Positions 13,358 to 25,018 of a stretch of DNA of 64,000 nt are shown piece after piece. Both the position numbers and the translations under genes were made by a program. Numbering within the stretch: the first letter of the stretch is position 1; each line of letters starts with the position of its first letter. Source of the DNA: Schistosoma mansoni (lineage: Eukaryota > Platyhelminthes > Trematoda > Strigeidida > Schistosomatidae); NCBI RefSeq assembly GCF_000237925.1, contig NC_031495.1, forward strand, positions 42,838,200 through 42,902,199, read 5' to 3'. Under the pieces are notes generated by a model. The model ran no database searches and was not told where the DNA came from. It was given only the letters and a program-made list of their open reading frames with translations.

Positions 13358-13685
13358 TGTAGCTGTAAATAATTCCCCAAAATCAATAGCTCACTAAGTG
13401 CTAGACATTGGATGCTGACCACTTTGTTTTAAGTGGACTTGTTTAACTGAAGGCTTTCGGTCATGCGTCCGTACCAGATCACGTTTCGAACCAGCGTGAA
13501 ACACTGCTCCTACGTTCACTAGCCAGATTAGATGAAACGCTTCTCGATATATTGATAACGTATCAAATGTATCTTTCCGATCTCCTCGCATCTCACTTCC
13601 GATTTCATTTGGTTGGGGAAAGCTTCGTATATAGAAGGTGCCACTGGTAGCAGGTTGTGAAATCAGAATACTAGTCGTATCTTCA
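13358..13685 (+). repeat. 3' LTR of the gypsy-type fossil
   Basis: Starts TGTAGC right after a polypurine run and ends CTTCA. It differs from the 5' LTR at only a few positions, mostly near the start. Confidence 0.88.
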
Positions 13686-15649
13686 ATACCAAGCATACGT
13701 ATTTATAGCCACAGGGCAACACGAACGCACAACTGTTTGTAATCTATCCACTTATATAAGCGAGACAAGATTTACTGTCGTTTGTGAATTCATCTGTATG
13801 CCTAATCACTACCAACTAACTTCTATAAGAAACTATCCACTCGAATGTCTTACGTACTTGACCACTGCCTGCCCAATTTCCAATGGCTGAGTTCCATGGT
13901 CGAACATAGGATACGAATGCTTGGAATTTACGCTGAGTTTGAAGTAGAAATTTCCTGCAATCTTAGATCCCATTTAGACTGTTCATCAGGCAATGCTATG
14001 TATTGGGCTTCAAATTGTTTTAGACTTATACAAATTCAGTTCACAAATCTGTAACAATCCAAAAATTTACTCAACTGTACCTCGTCTATAGTCCAGATTC
14101 AATTTATTTTCTTCTTCAAATTTTGATTACTTGGGGGCGAGAGTAAATTCATCTTTGCATTAAATTATTTCGTACTACGTTTATGATGCCTAATAACATT
14201 TCATAGTTGCTTTCACGCAGAGCAGTCATATATATTATGACTCGCAAGCCGTCATACTGTGGAAAAGCGTAATACATGTACACGAGCAATCTTAGTCCAC
14301 GTCTTAACACTTCATCGTACGTAATACATCACTTAACGCTAGGTATTACGCTTTCTACTTGCTGTAATCTCAAACGGTAAATCATGGCTTGATTTCCTTA
14401 TTGCATGAAAGTTGTTTTCATTCCTTTTTCGGTTTATTTGCCTGTAATACGGGCTTGGAAAATACCTAAACAACATTTGAAATTCACCATAAACCCCACC
14501 ATAGTCTTAGTATATGTTTGTTCTTACACATCTAACTGTTACGTTAATAATATCCAACCTGAACGTTCAGTGCAACTGTCAGTATACGTAGGAAAGATGT
14601 TATTTCGATTCGACGTTAGAACACATCCAAACCATTGTTATTATTTTACTTCGTACTTTATTTTATGAAGTATTGTTTCCTCGTGGCTGTTATGTAACAG
14701 ATGATTTCGGTTCATCAGTGGGCTGTTCAAATACTCGACGAAATAAAACCTGTGCAGTTCAATTGGCGGTTTGAGAACATTATCATTCGCGCGAATCTTC
14801 AGTTTACGTGGTTGAGTGAATCTCCTGCAAACTGAAAACGAAATTTTCGCTTCTTTCTCAACACTGACCGCGGTTTTCACCGGTATCATTGACATGAGTT
14901 CAGAGTGACATCCTAGGTTTCTTATGTTCTTTTCGATGCTTTTTGGTTTACTTATTGAACTAACATGCAGCACTCACCAGTTATCATCTTTTAGAGACTT
15001 CACTGTGCCAGCTTTGTTCTTCACCTGTAGTCTTCAACCCTTACTGATTGTAACAGCGATCATCGGCTTCTCAAACTCTGACTAAAAATGACTGATTTGG
15101 TCAGTTGTAAGGAAGGCTAGAGTAACAAATCATTCTCGTTCAACTCGAACAGGCTCCAACATTGTTGCTCTTCAAGTATAAAATCCTAAACATATTTTGA
15201 TCAACCTATCTGGACAAACATTTACAGCAAAACCGGGCGAATTTCGCTCAGAATTCTTTACTGATATATAAACCGCGGCATTTGATGAAGGCTTTTTAAT
15301 ATCACTATTATAACTCAAAGATGTTTGATAACCCAGAAAAGACTAGTAGGAAAAGTCAGTATCGCCATTCGGTACAGCCCATTCTACAGAATTCCATGTG
15401 AATAGCACATGTCTTCGACTATATGAGTAGCCTTGATTCAAATATTGTGAATTTCTTGCCGTTTTGGAATTAGAGAACTTCCCTAAAACTCTTAATAAGG
15501 AAACTTACTCGGTTCCTTCTCGAAGTCTACCAGCATTACATAGACAGGTAGGCCACCAGTCTAGTCGATCCATTTGATTAGCTGGTCGGCAGTTGCATGT
15601 GAATTATTAGTTTTTTCTTAAATATGAATCTTACGCTAAGGACATCAAA
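13686..15649. other. Between the gypsy fossil and the LINE, no supported gene
   Basis: I recognise no gene. One minus-strand frame, 14,641-14,973 (110 codons, with CHSELMSMIPVKTAVSVEKE and RRFTQPRKLKIR), has a balanced amino-acid composition and could be an exon or a repeat remnant, but matches no family I know. Other short frames (13,845-14,054 and 14,405-14,668, plus strand) look like chance. Confidence 0.4.
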
Positions 15650-16561
15650 CTCCATAGTGCTCGAGAGGGTGAAACATCAAATAGATTCAACAGCACCACG
15701 AAGAGGAGAACGCGCCATACACTCAGAGAGTTACCCTAATGCTGTCCAGAGAAGCACAAGATGCACTTGTTGGGTGTGAATCTCACGGATCCAGAATCGT
15801 CAAAGCATCATTCAAAACAAAGAAGGAGGGGATAACATTGAATATTATCCAGTGTTATGCACCCACCAAATATAGCGACAATGATGATAAAGATCAGTTC
15901 TATAAGAGGCTACAATTAATCATAGAGAAGTAACCAAGAAAACATTTCACAATCCTGAAGAGAGATCCAAATAATAAAGTCGGAGTGGACAACACGGAAT
16001 ATAAAGATATCACGGAACGACATGGGCTAGGAGAGAGAAATGAGAATGGGGAGAGATTTGAAAATCTATGTGCATTCGAGAAAATTGTTATAGGTGGCAC
16101 AACGTTCTCCCACAAATGCATACACGAGGCTACATGGGTGTAACTGGACCACCCCACAGAGAACCAGGATCATCATATTTGCATCAGTAAAGCATTCAGA
16201 TCAATGAAAAGAGTGAGAAGGGAGAAAAGTGTTGGAATAGCAAGGGATCACGATCTGCCTGGTGGTTTCCAAGAAGAAGCAAGAGTTAAAGAAGCACTAA
16301 ACAACTGGACAAACAGCATGACAAATGTTAAATACAGCCTGAATTTGAGATTCTAGCAAACTCGGTGGATTCTAGATAGCTCTGAACAATAGTCTACAAG
16401 CCTTAATGGATTTACTGAAAGAAGTAACCAACGTGTTGGACAGTTGGGAAGGGACAAGGGAAGCACTAGCTTCAACGTGTCAAATGGTGCTGGCCGCAGC
16501 AAGCATCACCATAACGAGTGTATCTCTATGGGAATCCTGGACAGGAATTAAGAGAGGAAGA

Positions 16562-16725
16562 TGAGACATTCAGGAGTAATTGAATTGTAGTATAAATTAA
16601 TAATCCCAGAAAAAAAGCAATTTACTCAAGAAGTATTAGATGAATACGAAAGAATGTACTGTATTTAGAGTTCAAAATCAAAACAGTCATCAATACAAAG
16701 AAATCATTGATTCATATAAACACCA
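16562..16725 (-). repeat. LTR of the nested element (3' LTR in element sense)
   Basis: Shares the blocks TGAATTGTAGTATAAA, AAGTATTAGATGAA and GAAAGAATGTA with 18,222-18,383 in direct orientation. Confidence 0.8.
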
Positions 16726-18221
16726 CATTCTTCACAGCTTAAATTAGAGTGTATGTGTCTGTAACCGATTGTACGTCTTCTTCTTAAGTTCATCCTGTGT
16801 CTGTCCGACAGCGTATTGGATGTAGACTCTGTGTTACCTAGAGTGCACTCGTTAGTATCACAATTAACAACCGAAATTGGAACAGACTCACCTGATTTCT
16901 GGAATTGTATACAATCACCATGTCGGTTGTGTAGTGAAACCACTGATATCTAGAATTTGCATCATAGACCTTACAACGCTATCCTCCCTCACAAAATATT
17001 GTTGGGTTCTTACGTCGCAATGTTACAACCAATGTGATGTTCCCAATTTGCATTATCTTCACAAATCTCGCGCTTCGATTATTATATGTGAGTATATGTG
17101 GATACACACTGACACGTAGTTTGAGGCATTGCATCATGTGACTTTGACTTGCATAAAAACTATGATACACATTCTTTTTGTCATTCATATTATAATACAC
17201 AGATAAATATGCATTGATATGTGCAATTAACACATGTGATACATCTAGGCTTGATTCATCTGCGAAACAATCAAATGGAAAACATGCATTTGCCTTATAC
17301 TCATTAGGATAATCTTGGACTTCATTTGGATTCTCTGCCTGCTCAAACTCCATATCTGGGCAAAATGGTTCTCTGATTGCTTCAGGAAAACTTGCTATTC
17401 CCTCTGATTCATCATCCCATTGACCAGAAATTCTACTCAACAAACATTGGTTTGGAGAATATCCAACATCTGATACAACATCACAAATGTGACTAGAACT
17501 CGCCTCAATCGGAACATATTTGTCACATTCATTAGAAATATCACTAGAGATAAATTCATTTTGAGGACCACTGACATTTGACATGATGTTAGAATTCGAT
17601 TTTTCTGAAATGTTTTCCTCGATTTTACTTAGAATTTCATTAAAGAATAAGGCATGACTAGAGATATTAGCGTCTACCAAAACTGCATCGGGTTTTCGAC
17701 CATGATTCGATTCCCTCAACATATTTTCCTCAGATTTGTTAGAAGTTTCATCGGAAGTACGTGAATCATTATGATAGACCATGTCTAGTACAATAACATG
17801 AGAAATTTGATAAGAAGCTGGTAGATTGAAAACTTTAGTGTTACAAAGATTCTGGGTTTCATTCAACTCTGGACTGTTATGTGACATTATACCGCTTCTA
17901 GAAGTCTTGGATAAAGGTAAGTGATCATTAGAAACATCCAACTCAGTAGAATCACAAATTTCAGCACTAGTTTCAGAAAAATGAACCAAGGTATTACAAA
18001 CTGACTGTGTCCAGTTTTGCCACACTTAAAGCATTTAGAATTACGAAATACACATGAATTACATGGGTGAAACTTGCCATGGAACAAGCATTTACCAAAC
18101 TTGTGCTCATCTTCGTGAACTGTTTCACAACTTAATAAATTGTTATCCATGTAATCCTCAAAAGCATTAAAATGTAAATGCACGTTCAACCGTTTTGTCA
18201 CAGGCACCATCGCGATGCCAA

Positions 18222-18383
18222 TGTGACGTTTAAGAGTATTTGAATTGTAGTATAAACTAGTTATTCCAGAAACAAAACAATTAGATCAAGAAGTATTAGA
18301 TGAACACGAAAGAATGTATTGTATTTAGAATTCAAAATCAAGTTGTCCTCAATACGAGGGAATCACTGGTTTATGTAAACACC
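18222..18383 (-). repeat. LTR of the nested element (5' LTR in element sense)
   Basis: Direct copy of 16,562-16,725. The LINE resumes immediately after it. Confidence 0.8.
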
Positions 18384-19559
18384 GAGGAAGAACAAAAAGA
18401 CAGCAATTAACAACAGCCGAACAAGAACAGAGAAAATCAAGGCACACGAAGAATACATAGAAGCAAACAAGGAAGCGGAGAAGAGCATTAGAACTGACAA
18501 GCAGAAAGTATGTGGAAAGCAGCAGGATCTGACAGTATAGCAGCTGAAGCACTGAAATCAGACATAGAGGTGACTGCAAACATGATTCACACTCTACTAA
18601 GAAAGATCTGGGGAGAAGAACAAGTGCCGACAGATTGGAAGAAAGAATACCTCATCAAGATACCAAAGAAAGGAGATCTGAGCAAATTTGAGGACTATAG
18701 AGAAATCACACTACTGTCAATATCAGGAAAAGCTTTTAACAGAGTGTTGCTGGACCGGATGAAGTATCCAGTAGACGTCCGACTTCTAGATCATCAGACC
18801 GGATTCCCTAAGGATCGGTCGTGTACAGGCCGAATCGCGACACTAGCGATCATTGTTGAACAATCAATTGAGTGGAACTTGTCACTATATTTCAACTTCC
18901 TCGACCATAAGAAAGCGTTTGACAGTTTGGATAGGATAACCTTATAGAACCTCCTTCGACACTATGGTGTGAGTAACTGAGAAAATCGTCAACACCATCT
19001 GAAATTCATATGACGGACTACAGTGCAAAGTTGTGCATGGAGTACAGCTGACAGATGCATTCCAAGTGAGGACCGGAGTCATATAAGACTGCTTAAACTC
19101 TCCCCTTCTCTTTCTTCCAGAGGTTGACTATGGTTGATTATGAAGACCTCCACATGTTAGGGGAAGCACGGAATACAATGGACAGTTTGGATGCAACTAG
19201 ATGATTTGGACTTTGCAGATAATCTAGCTCTTCTATCTCATACACGCGAACATATACAGGTGAAGACAACTAGTGTAACAGCAGCCTCTGAAGAAGTAGG
19301 CCTCAACATACACAAGGGAAAATGCAACATCCTCAAACACAACACGGAGAACATCAACACAACTTCACTTGATGGAGAAACTCTGGAGGAGGTGGAAATC
19401 TTCACGTATCCGGGTAGCATCATCGACGAACAAGGAGGATCCGATGCAGACGTGAAGGCGATGATTGGCAAAGCAATGGCCGCATTCCTACAGTTGAAGA
19501 ACATATGGGACTCAAAACAACTGTCAACCAATATCAAAGTGAGAATCTTCAATACGAAC

Positions 19560-22377
19560 TTTATAATGTACCTATGATTCCAGATCCAATATTTTTTTAA
19601 CCACTGATCTTCATTTTTGCTGCTATGAATAAATTTTTCCTGAAAGTCCTTTTTTTAAATATTTTAGCCCGAAGAATCGCCATCCGTAATAAATAATATT
19701 CAGGCGTTCAACATTCTACAGTCACACCACTGCTGCATTTGTCAGACTTTTAAACGTACTTCTGAGTGAATTCATTCCTCATAGAGCGTGAGCGTTTAAA
19801 GACAAACACCAGTTATGTAGTGGATTAAAAATAAATGCATGTACAATAATGAAGGAAATATTATTCTAAATAACGTTTATAAAGTAGTTAACAACGTGCA
19901 GACAATATATATATTATTTTAATTGATGTTAATTAAGTAAATAAAATGGTTACATAACTAAGTAAATGAACATAAAGTTATGACGACTAAGAAGAATACT
20001 TGATGAGTAATACTCAGTTGGCTAACATAGTGATCTGGAAAAAAGAACATTTTTGAAGAATTGTGTTATTAGATGATAGTAAAAGTGAATAGTCCTGATA
20101 CTTAAGTAAAGAAAGACTCGTAACTGCTTTTTTCAGCACGTTGATCAGATATTTTGTGGATGATAGCGATAGTTTTGACAAAGCTAAGAAAACGAACTCT
20201 AGATTTTGCAGTAGCCTCATTGCACGCACCCTTGACTTTATTCAACTTTTTTCACTCGTGCATTTGTGGGCTTTTTTTAAACGGCGTTGAAATCGCCATG
20301 TATGACGTTAACATATTCTGTTTTCTTTCTATAGCAGGGCGAGCAAGGATAAGCTTTTTGGACGAAGAATAACAAGCCCTACATACACACTGAACTTACA
20401 GGATGATTCATAAGACTATTTTGTAAACTGGCTATTCTCTCAGTACATGCCCCCACGAATTTTGATTTTGAAAATAAAAGACTCGTTAGCTTCCACTCTA
20501 TGTTCTCTCTTGGTGTGAAGTTATCGATTAACATTGCGTGTTGTGTTTTCAGGTTTCCTCCGCCTTTTTGTGACTGCTGATAACACGTGTTACAAAAAAT
20601 CAGTCCATAATTATCTACATTTTCTTCAATTTTTACACCTAATATACTTTCTTCGGTTTAACCAGATGCTTGATTGTCTCTGGAATGATGTCACGTAATC
20701 AACCTGTTCAGCATAAGATACATCGAATCGGCTGAGATCATTATCGTTTGAAGTATGGCTTGGTTTATAGGACCATTCGACTCGAGTTGTTTGTTACTAG
20801 TCTCATAGCATCTCGATTTATCGATCTAATATCTCGTATTGATGAGATGTCTGAGAATCTCATTACTTAATGTCTTATTCACCTCCGATTACAACCTGAT
20901 TTGAATTCTTGAAGGGATTTCAGACACTATATTCATGATTCTGCAATGGAACACGTAAACTGGTAGATGATACTATTAGTAACATGAAAAGGCATATATA
21001 AACATTTGGTTTATTCGGAATTTTTCTGTATAGAATGATCAATATAGCTCTAGGAAAGGCTAAGCTGTACTTAGCTTTGTACTGATTATCCATTTAGCTT
21101 CACAACGCAATAAAGGCAGGATGAGGTAACAAATGGCTTCTACTAATGTTGGGCACCGTAGTTTTTATTAACCTAATATATTTACTACCAAGTTATTGTA
21201 AATAGTTATTTTTCTAAGTATTTCTTCGAAATTCTTCTTATCTGCTAATTTTATATATATCTTTTCTCTTCAATAAGTGTTTTGATGATTGAATAGACAA
21301 AAGTTATCAAAATCTGATTATAGGCCATTCTAAGTATCAAATGGAGCTGTTAACCTCCCGATGAATGTCTACAAAAAGTAGCCGAAAAAGTTGCCCTCAT
21401 ACAAATATCATACCAATTAATTCTTTTTTGTCTAGTTGAATTTAAATTTTTCATTTTTGTACATAATAAACATACTAGGCATAGGAGATTCATTCTCCAA
21501 TTGTATGTTTTAGGTCCGTCTTCGAAAGATTAGCTATTGAAATATTTGTCACTATATAGGACACAAATTATTTCACATTGCTATTACATTAGTTTTGGAG
21601 TAAAACTGTGTTCACGTAAGTGACAGACATTTGTACGCAGATAATAATAAAGGTATGAGGTTAGAACACTGACTATTATGGTCTAGGATTCTAATACAAA
21701 GCACTGTAATTACCAATGCTGTAGCATCAGAAAACTATCCCAACAACAGGAATCTGTGTTACGAATTACTGCTAATGAGCTGTTGACGTTAAATTCTTAA
21801 TTATTTTTCTGATCTTTTTTCACATATAATTATGTGTATTCCGAAGAATTTAGACGGATTTCACTCTATAGTTTGAGTACATGTTATTTGCTTAATATCC
21901 AGTCTCTCAAATCACTAAGTTCTTTATCTATCTTAAATCTCAAGGGTTGTTTAGAACTAGATTTATTTTGATTATAAAATCTGAATTACATATCGAGACC
22001 ATATATGATCGTTTATGTGGCCATATCATTATGTTGTCACTTGTGGTGAAAATTAGCAATGTTGTTTCGTAGACGTTTAAATAAACTCATTATTTTAGAG
22101 TACACAAAATGCTTCAACGGTTAACGAATGTCAACTAGTTTGAGTCTGTGAATCAATCCTGATGGATTTGTGATACCTACTTTCAAAAGATTCAGCAATA
22201 TTCGTCACCTAGTTTACCAGCAGGCAACTTACAATAGACATTTTGTGAATTATTACAGATTACATGCACCATCATTTTTTAACCACGAAGCATATATTTC
22301 ATCCATCAAGTAAATGTTGATTTTGTTGTTCGACACAAACATTATAAAGCGATAAGTCCCTTTGATAAATTTCGATC
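19560..22377. other. AT-rich intergenic DNA, nothing recognised
   Basis: The short frames (for example 20,154-20,372) have no recognisable motif. I see no RNA gene or array. Confidence 0.5.
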
Positions 22378-22582
22378 ATGTAATAAGAAGACGAAGATTA
22401 TCAGAACTATGTGATATATTAGCGTAATACATTTCGAACGATCTGATCCCCCCATTTCCAGTCTAGTTGACCTTTTATTTCATATATAAATATTCTTAAC
22501 AAGTATATGTGTGATCAGATTTTCGAAATGTATTGCGCTCATATATCACATAGTTCTGATAATCTTCGTCTTCTTATTACAT
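22378..22582. repeat. Inverted pair of Penelope-type terminal repeats with hammerhead-like motifs
   Basis: 22,378-22,448 is a near-perfect reverse complement of 22,513-22,582 (about 70 bp each, 64-bp spacer). Each arm holds a CGAAATGTAT…ATATATCACATAG block like the ends of the Penelope-like element at 62,529-63,766. It is likely a solo or collapsed remnant of Penelope termini. Confidence 0.7.
22504..22552 (+). ncRNA. Hammerhead-like ribozyme motif, Penelope type
   Basis: Fits the minimal hammerhead used by Penelope-like elements: stem I (ATGT with ACAT), core GTGATCA at 22,511-22,517 in place of CTGANGA, a very short stem II, GAA, a 6-bp stem III (ATGTAT with ATATAT) with loop TGCGCTC, then the cleavage-site C at 22,547. 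Core positions 3 and 8 are G and C instead of C and G, which keeps the pair. Activity is not shown. Confidence 0.55.
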
Positions 22583-24023
22583 TATCGAAACAGACATTAT
22601 AACCCCCAGCAACTGTTCCCCGATCAGTGAAATATCTGTTATTGTTCGATACCAGCTAACTGAAAGGTCATGGTCTAGCGGTTATTTGCTTAAATCAACA
22701 GATATATTTGCGCTGTTGATTCAAGCTTCATGTAACTTGGTGTTGTAATGGAAGAAAATTTGACAGATTTTCTTCTTTATTGATTTGAGTGAGGACTTTA
22801 ACGCAAGTAACATTGTCCATGTGACTCAATTTCAAGAAGTAGTGATAAAAATAGTATCGAAGTGGAAAACTAAAATCACTGATAAAGTTCTTCTATTAAG
22901 CTCATCGTAACCAGAAACTTCGGCCATTTTTCGTTCACTTAGTGGGTGATTGCTTCTTATCAGAGTGAATTTTTATGACGGATTTGTTTTCCAGCACTAC
23001 TTTTCATTATATTTACGTGTTTTCATTGGCTGTGTTAAGCTATGACACACTACGCTCACAACAAATAACTTCAATTGCTTGAAATGAAATCTCTAGCTAA
23101 ATTTACACTGTAATACGTAGCATTTAGCCACCAAATCGACGGATAGAAAACTGAAAATTATGAATAAAACAACAACTAAATACTAAGAATTTTAAGGATA
23201 ACCTCAGCTAATCTTGGAAGAGATGATTATTATAATTAGTGAGTAATCAAGTGCGTTCATCTAGAACATCATTGAAGCGAAAAAATAACAGAATACATAA
23301 AACGAAACGTACATTTAAATTTACAGAAGTAAAACGAGTTGCATTCCTTTCATTTTCACGAGACTTAAGCAAAACACTCAGTATTTTTGATGAAAATAAA
23401 GACTACGTATTTGTCAAATGTCCTTATTCAATTAAAAAAAAAGACGAAGTTAAGAAATAAACAGCATTAGGTTTGAATTTACGTCCATATCAATATTTCT
23501 TTGTGTTCTAATCATTACCTGAATACATATGCATCAGTTTGTTAAACATTAGTTAGTCTAAATTTTTTTTGAAAAAAACTAAGTGTTTAATTATGTGTTA
23601 CAGTTATAAAATATGCTGGCTTTAATCATTCTTTGATATGATTGTCATAGTAACACAGTTATTTAGAACTGATATTGCCATTTGTTTTTTCTCGTTCCAT
23701 AGTTGGTGACCTTTAACTGACTTTTTGCTGATGAACCCATCACCTTTGTATCTATTTATGAGGAAACAACGATTTACAGCTTGATAATTAACTAATTAAA
23801 TCTCTTTTAGACATGAGAACGAAACTAGACATAGAGTATATCGAGTAATAGTTTTCATAAATATGATAGAATAATGATACAATATGATATCATAATAATA
23901 ATAAATAATAATAATAATAGTTAAAATTATTATTATTATGGATTTATTAGATTTTGTTTGTAGTTCTCAACTGACGGTATCACAACAAAAAACCCATATA
24001 TTAAAAATTTCCGAATACACAGA
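22583..24023. other. AT-rich DNA with a simple repeat, no supported gene
   Basis: A Lys/Arg-rich frame at 23,239-23,460 (73 codons, plus strand, ending IKKKDEVKK) has no recognisable domain and may be chance. An (ATA)n-type simple repeat lies at about 23,887-23,941, just before the assembly gap. Confidence 0.45.
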
Positions 24024-24249
24024 NNNNNNNNNNNNNNNNNNNNNNNNNNNNNNNNNNNNNNNNNNNNNNNNNNNNNNNNNNNNNNNNNNNNNNNNNNNNN
24101 NNNNNNNNNNNNNNNNNNNNNNNNNNNNNNNNNNNNNNNNNNNNNNNNNNNNNNNNNNNNNNNNNNNNNNNNNNNNNNNNNNNNNNNNNNNNNNNNNNNN
24201 NNNNNNNNNNNNNNNNNNNNNNNNNNNNNNNNNNNNNNNNNNNNNNNNN
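24024..24249. other. Assembly gap (run of N)
   Basis: 226 undetermined bases next to simple-repeat AT-rich DNA. Confidence 0.99.
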
Positions 24250-24684
24250 CATAGGTTGTGTAAATACGCATTATTTGGTTCATTATTACTAGTCAGTTGT
24301 TTGTGTTGATTATAATGCATTTTCGAGGTTATAATCACCAATAATACTACAGAATAAAGTAACACTCTTTATAGCTGACCTTAGGGCTCTACAATATACC
24401 GGATTTCATCAACAGTCTATAAAAACAGTGATTGTATAATTCTAGAAGGAAAAATCAACTAATAAATTGTAAGATAAGAGACTGGTTAAAAGAAGGGACT
24501 AGTGAATATTTCATGTACTGCATAAAAGGTATAATCATTGAGTGCAAAACACCTAGGAGGCAAGAAAACTGAAGCGAAAATCAACTATTGTATTAAATAT
24601 TCGAAATAACAGAAGTATTTGATTACTTTTCAGCTCTTGTAACAAAATTGTTATTTATTGAACTATAGAATCATATATGCAATG

Positions 24685-24824
24685 ATGGATAGTGGCTAGC
24701 AGTGGAATCCAGGAGGCGCGTTTCGTCCTATTCGGGACTCGTCGGCTGGCTGTACCAGCATCTCAGTGTTGATGTTCACTCTGGGACTCGAACCCAGTAC
24801 CCTTCGCTTCAAATGCCATCAATT
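24685..24824 (-). mobile_element. Sm-alpha-like SINE, minus strand, 5'-truncated
   Basis: Reverse complement of the SINE at 24,846-25,018, matching from 24,685 to about 24,800 with few differences and more loosely to 24,824. It includes the hammerhead region and the B-box-like CTGGGTTCGAGTCCCAG. Together the two form a long hairpin. Confidence 0.82.
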
Positions 24825-24845
24825 GCATTCCCCATTGCACAAGCA

Positions 24846-25018
24846 AGTGGCTATCAGGACTCAGTATCTGAGTGGATTACGAGATGGCGTTTGAGGTGAA
24901 CGGTACTGTGTTTGAGTCCCGGAGTGAACATCAACACTGAGATGCTGGTACAGCCAGCCGACGAGTCCCGAATAGGACGAAACGCGCCTCCTGGATTCCA
25001 CTGCTAGCCACTATCCAT
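24846..25018 (+). mobile_element. Sm-alpha-like SINE, plus strand
   Basis: A tRNA-like head (GACTCAGTATCTGAGTGG; B box TGTTTGAGTCCC at about 24,909) is followed by a block closely resembling the Schistosoma Sm-alpha hammerhead and the tail CTGGATTCCACTGCTAGCC. It is the right arm of an inverted pair with 24,685-24,824. Confidence 0.85.
24951..25010 (+). ncRNA. Sm-alpha-type hammerhead ribozyme motif, core altered
   Basis: Stem I CCAG (24,954-24,957) pairs with CTGG (24,991-24,994). The core reads CCGACGA at 24,958-24,964 where CTGACGA is expected (U4 to C). Stem II is GTCC…GGAC, followed by GAAAC (24,979-24,983), loop GCGC and CTC at the cleavage triplet where Sm-alpha has GTC. The fold is kept, but the two changes probably reduce or abolish cleavage. 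A mirrored copy lies in 24,685-24,760. Confidence 0.75.

Larger units (their letters stand above)
9381..13685 (+). mobile_element. Gypsy-type LTR retrotransposon fossil
   Basis: Two direct LTRs (9,381-9,706 and 13,358-13,685) bound an internal region of about 3.65 kb. A primer-binding-like site (TGGTGAACCCGACATG) starts just after the first LTR and a G-rich polypurine run (13,341-13,352) precedes the second. Parts in order: gag-like (about 9,890-10,450), aspartic protease (LVDTGAEVSVLPA, about 10,760-11,060), reverse transcriptase ([26 protein letters not shown] near 11,530), RNase H region (about 11,960-12,340) and an HLSHPGVRA-like block near 12,560. The order protease-RT-RNase H and the motifs fit Ty3/gypsy. 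The element is broken, with several breaks. LTR near-identity suggests a recent insertion. Confidence 0.92.
16562..18383 (-). mobile_element. Non-autonomous gypsy-like LTR element nested in the LINE
   Basis: Direct terminal repeats of about 163 bp (16,562-16,725 and 18,222-18,383) flank 1.5 kb. The same 8 bp, GAGGAAGA, stand on both sides (16,554-16,561 and 18,384-18,391), as expected of a target-site duplication. The minus strand carries gag-type sequence: a zinc-knuckle-like CFKCGKTGH near 18,040 and a long acidic, Ser/Asn-rich frame at 16,979-18,025. No protease, RT or integrase is seen, so it would depend on another element. Family: LTR retrotransposon, probably Ty3/gypsy related. It looks broken (at least one break) and fairly old, since the two LTRs differ at many positions. 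Confidence 0.82.
15650..19559 (+). mobile_element. RTE/SR2-like LINE, 5'- and 3'-truncated, with an LTR element inserted
   Basis: Endonuclease part, about 15,660-16,210: LMLSREAQDALVG, GSRIVKASFKTKKEG, LNIIQCYAPT, GLGERNENGERFENLCAF. A degraded linker follows to 16,561, then the inserted element, then linker again from 18,384 (INNSRTRTEK). Reverse transcriptase: AAGSDSIAAEALKSDIEV, PTDWKKEYLIKIPKKGDLS, TGRIATLAIIVEQSIEWN, DHKKAFDSLDR. The RT end is LDFADNLALLSHTRE. About 100 codons are missing at about 18,508, where the linker joins the RT domain directly. Stops follow in the region after 18,945. The copy ends at 19,559, within the C-terminal region. Non-LTR retrotransposon, not mobile in this state. 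Confidence 0.9.

Noticed and set aside
23936-24365. Frames of 83-132 codons across the gap
   Set aside because: They consist mainly of undetermined bases.
22378-25018. Palindromes at 22.4 and 24.7 kb as a possible CRISPR-like array or DNA-transposon ends
   Set aside because: Each is a single inverted pair explained by retroelement families; there is no regular spacing and no transposase.
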